Positions 19,227 to 19,729 of a DNA stretch of 19,729 bases are shown here, in pieces. The notes under the pieces were generated by a model. That model did no database searches. It worked only from the letters and a program-made list of their open reading frames with translations, and was not told the origin of the DNA. Source of the DNA: Acanthamoeba lenticulata (taxonomy: Eukaryota > Discosea > Longamoebia > Acanthamoebidae); contig NAVB01002160.1 in assembly GCA_002179805.1 (NCBI GenBank), positions 1 to 19,729 on the forward strand, read 5' to 3'. The position numbers and the translations under genes are program-made. Every line of letters starts with the position of its first letter. Position 1 is the first letter of the stretch.

Positions 19227-19729
19227 GGCTGAAGTGTGTGTGATATAAGAAACTGAAGGAGGTTGGGGCTCTATGCGGTTTAGCTAAAGGCAGCTGTTGT
19301 TGTTGAGGATGAGGTGACGAAGGGAAAGGCAGGAGGAAGCGCCAGGCTTTTTGACGCCGTCAGCGGAGAGGCAAACGAGGAATCGAGCGAAATTTCTCCT
19401 AAGCAGCGCTCAAATCGGCGGATCCTCAACATGACGGCGCACTACGACCAGGGCAAGCGCTGGAGTTTTCCAGGCAATGATGTGCTACCTACCCCGGTGG
19501 ACCGCCGTGTGTGGATAAACGGCTTCATGTCAACTCGGTCAATCGTTGCACTGCTACTGCCGTCAAGGTGGACATGCCAACAATAAAGAAAAAGGGGATA
19601 AACAAAATTAACTAAAAAAGGGGACGGGGAGAAGGTGGCGTGGCGTGTATGATCCTGCTCTGGGTCGGTGTCTGGTTGCAGGCTGCGGTAGTGGTGGGTA
19701 CGACGGGTGTTAGAAGGCACGAAGTGCCC
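19227..19729. other. Upstream region of the CsbD-like gene with one weak plus-strand ORF
   Basis: This 503-base stretch runs to the right edge and should include the promoter of the minus-strand CsbD-like gene. The plus strand is open from 19284 to a TAA at 19584-19586, with its only likely start ATG at 19431 (51 codons). The stop overlaps an AATAAA (19582-19587). I recognise no family in it. An A-rich stretch follows at 19585-19620. Nothing else is clear. Confidence 0.45.
19582..19587 (+). terminator. Possible AATAAA polyadenylation signal
   Basis: The canonical hexamer occurs on the plus strand, overlapping the stop of a weak ORF and followed by A-rich sequence. It could end a plus-strand transcript, but no convincing gene leads into it, so chance occurrence in a local A-rich patch is equally likely. 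Confidence 0.3.

Noticed and set aside
1..19729. CRISPR arrays, transposons or insertion sequences
   Set aside because: No spaced direct repeats, terminal inverted repeats or transposase motifs were seen by eye on either strand.

Overview
This window looks like nuclear DNA of a free-living amoebozoan, most likely Acanthamoeba or a close relative. The base composition is GC-rich. Genes are densely packed and carry many very short introns: every intron I could fix from conserved protein is 55-114 nt. The gene set is eukaryotic (MCM8, Ariadne-type RBR ligase, Ras GEF with a DEP domain, mitoribosomal mL52). The genus is an inference from style. The family calls rest on motifs read directly and recalled family features; no database search was run.

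Layout, left to right. (1) 1-151, minus: first 50 codons of a coiled-coil protein that runs off the left edge. (2) 152-1000: no confirmed gene, but a possible tiny His-rich minus-strand gene near 348-622. (3) 1001-4426, minus: a complete 15-exon MCM8 helicase. (4) 4427-4619: a short divergent promoter. (5) 4620-5891, plus: an intronless von Willebrand A-domain protein with three coiled-coil modules. (6) 5951-12482: four minus-strand genes in tight tandem. In transcription order these are an Ariadne-class RBR E3 ubiquitin ligase (11 exons), mitoribosomal mL52 (2 exons), a DNAJC9-like histone co-chaperone (3 exons) and a MOSC/mARC-like molybdoenzyme (7 exons). (7) 12483-13266: a divergent intergenic stretch with splice-like signals on the plus strand. 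(8) 13267-17846, plus: a 13-exon Ras GEF with a DEP domain between its N and catalytic domains. (9) 18120-19226, minus: an intronless protein with a CsbD-like segment. (10) 19227-19729: upstream region of gene 9, with one weak plus-strand ORF.

Exon models were built by matching the conserved protein sequence across GT-AG (one GC-AG) junctions and checking phase. All six spliced models sum to whole codons: MCM8 749 aa, MOSC 299, DNAJC9-like 377, mL52 112, RBR ligase 763, RasGEF 1227. The genes do not form one pathway. Loose themes are genome maintenance and histone handling (MCM8, DNAJC9-like), ubiquitin signalling (RBR ligase with two UIM-like motifs), small-GTPase signalling (RasGEF) and mitochondria (mL52, possibly the mARC-like enzyme).

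I did not find a convincing new multi-gene system. The most notable points are the strong GT-N-C donor preference, the UIM-like pair on the Ariadne ligase, the CsbD-like segment in an amoebal gene, and two unexplained stretches with signs of transcription.
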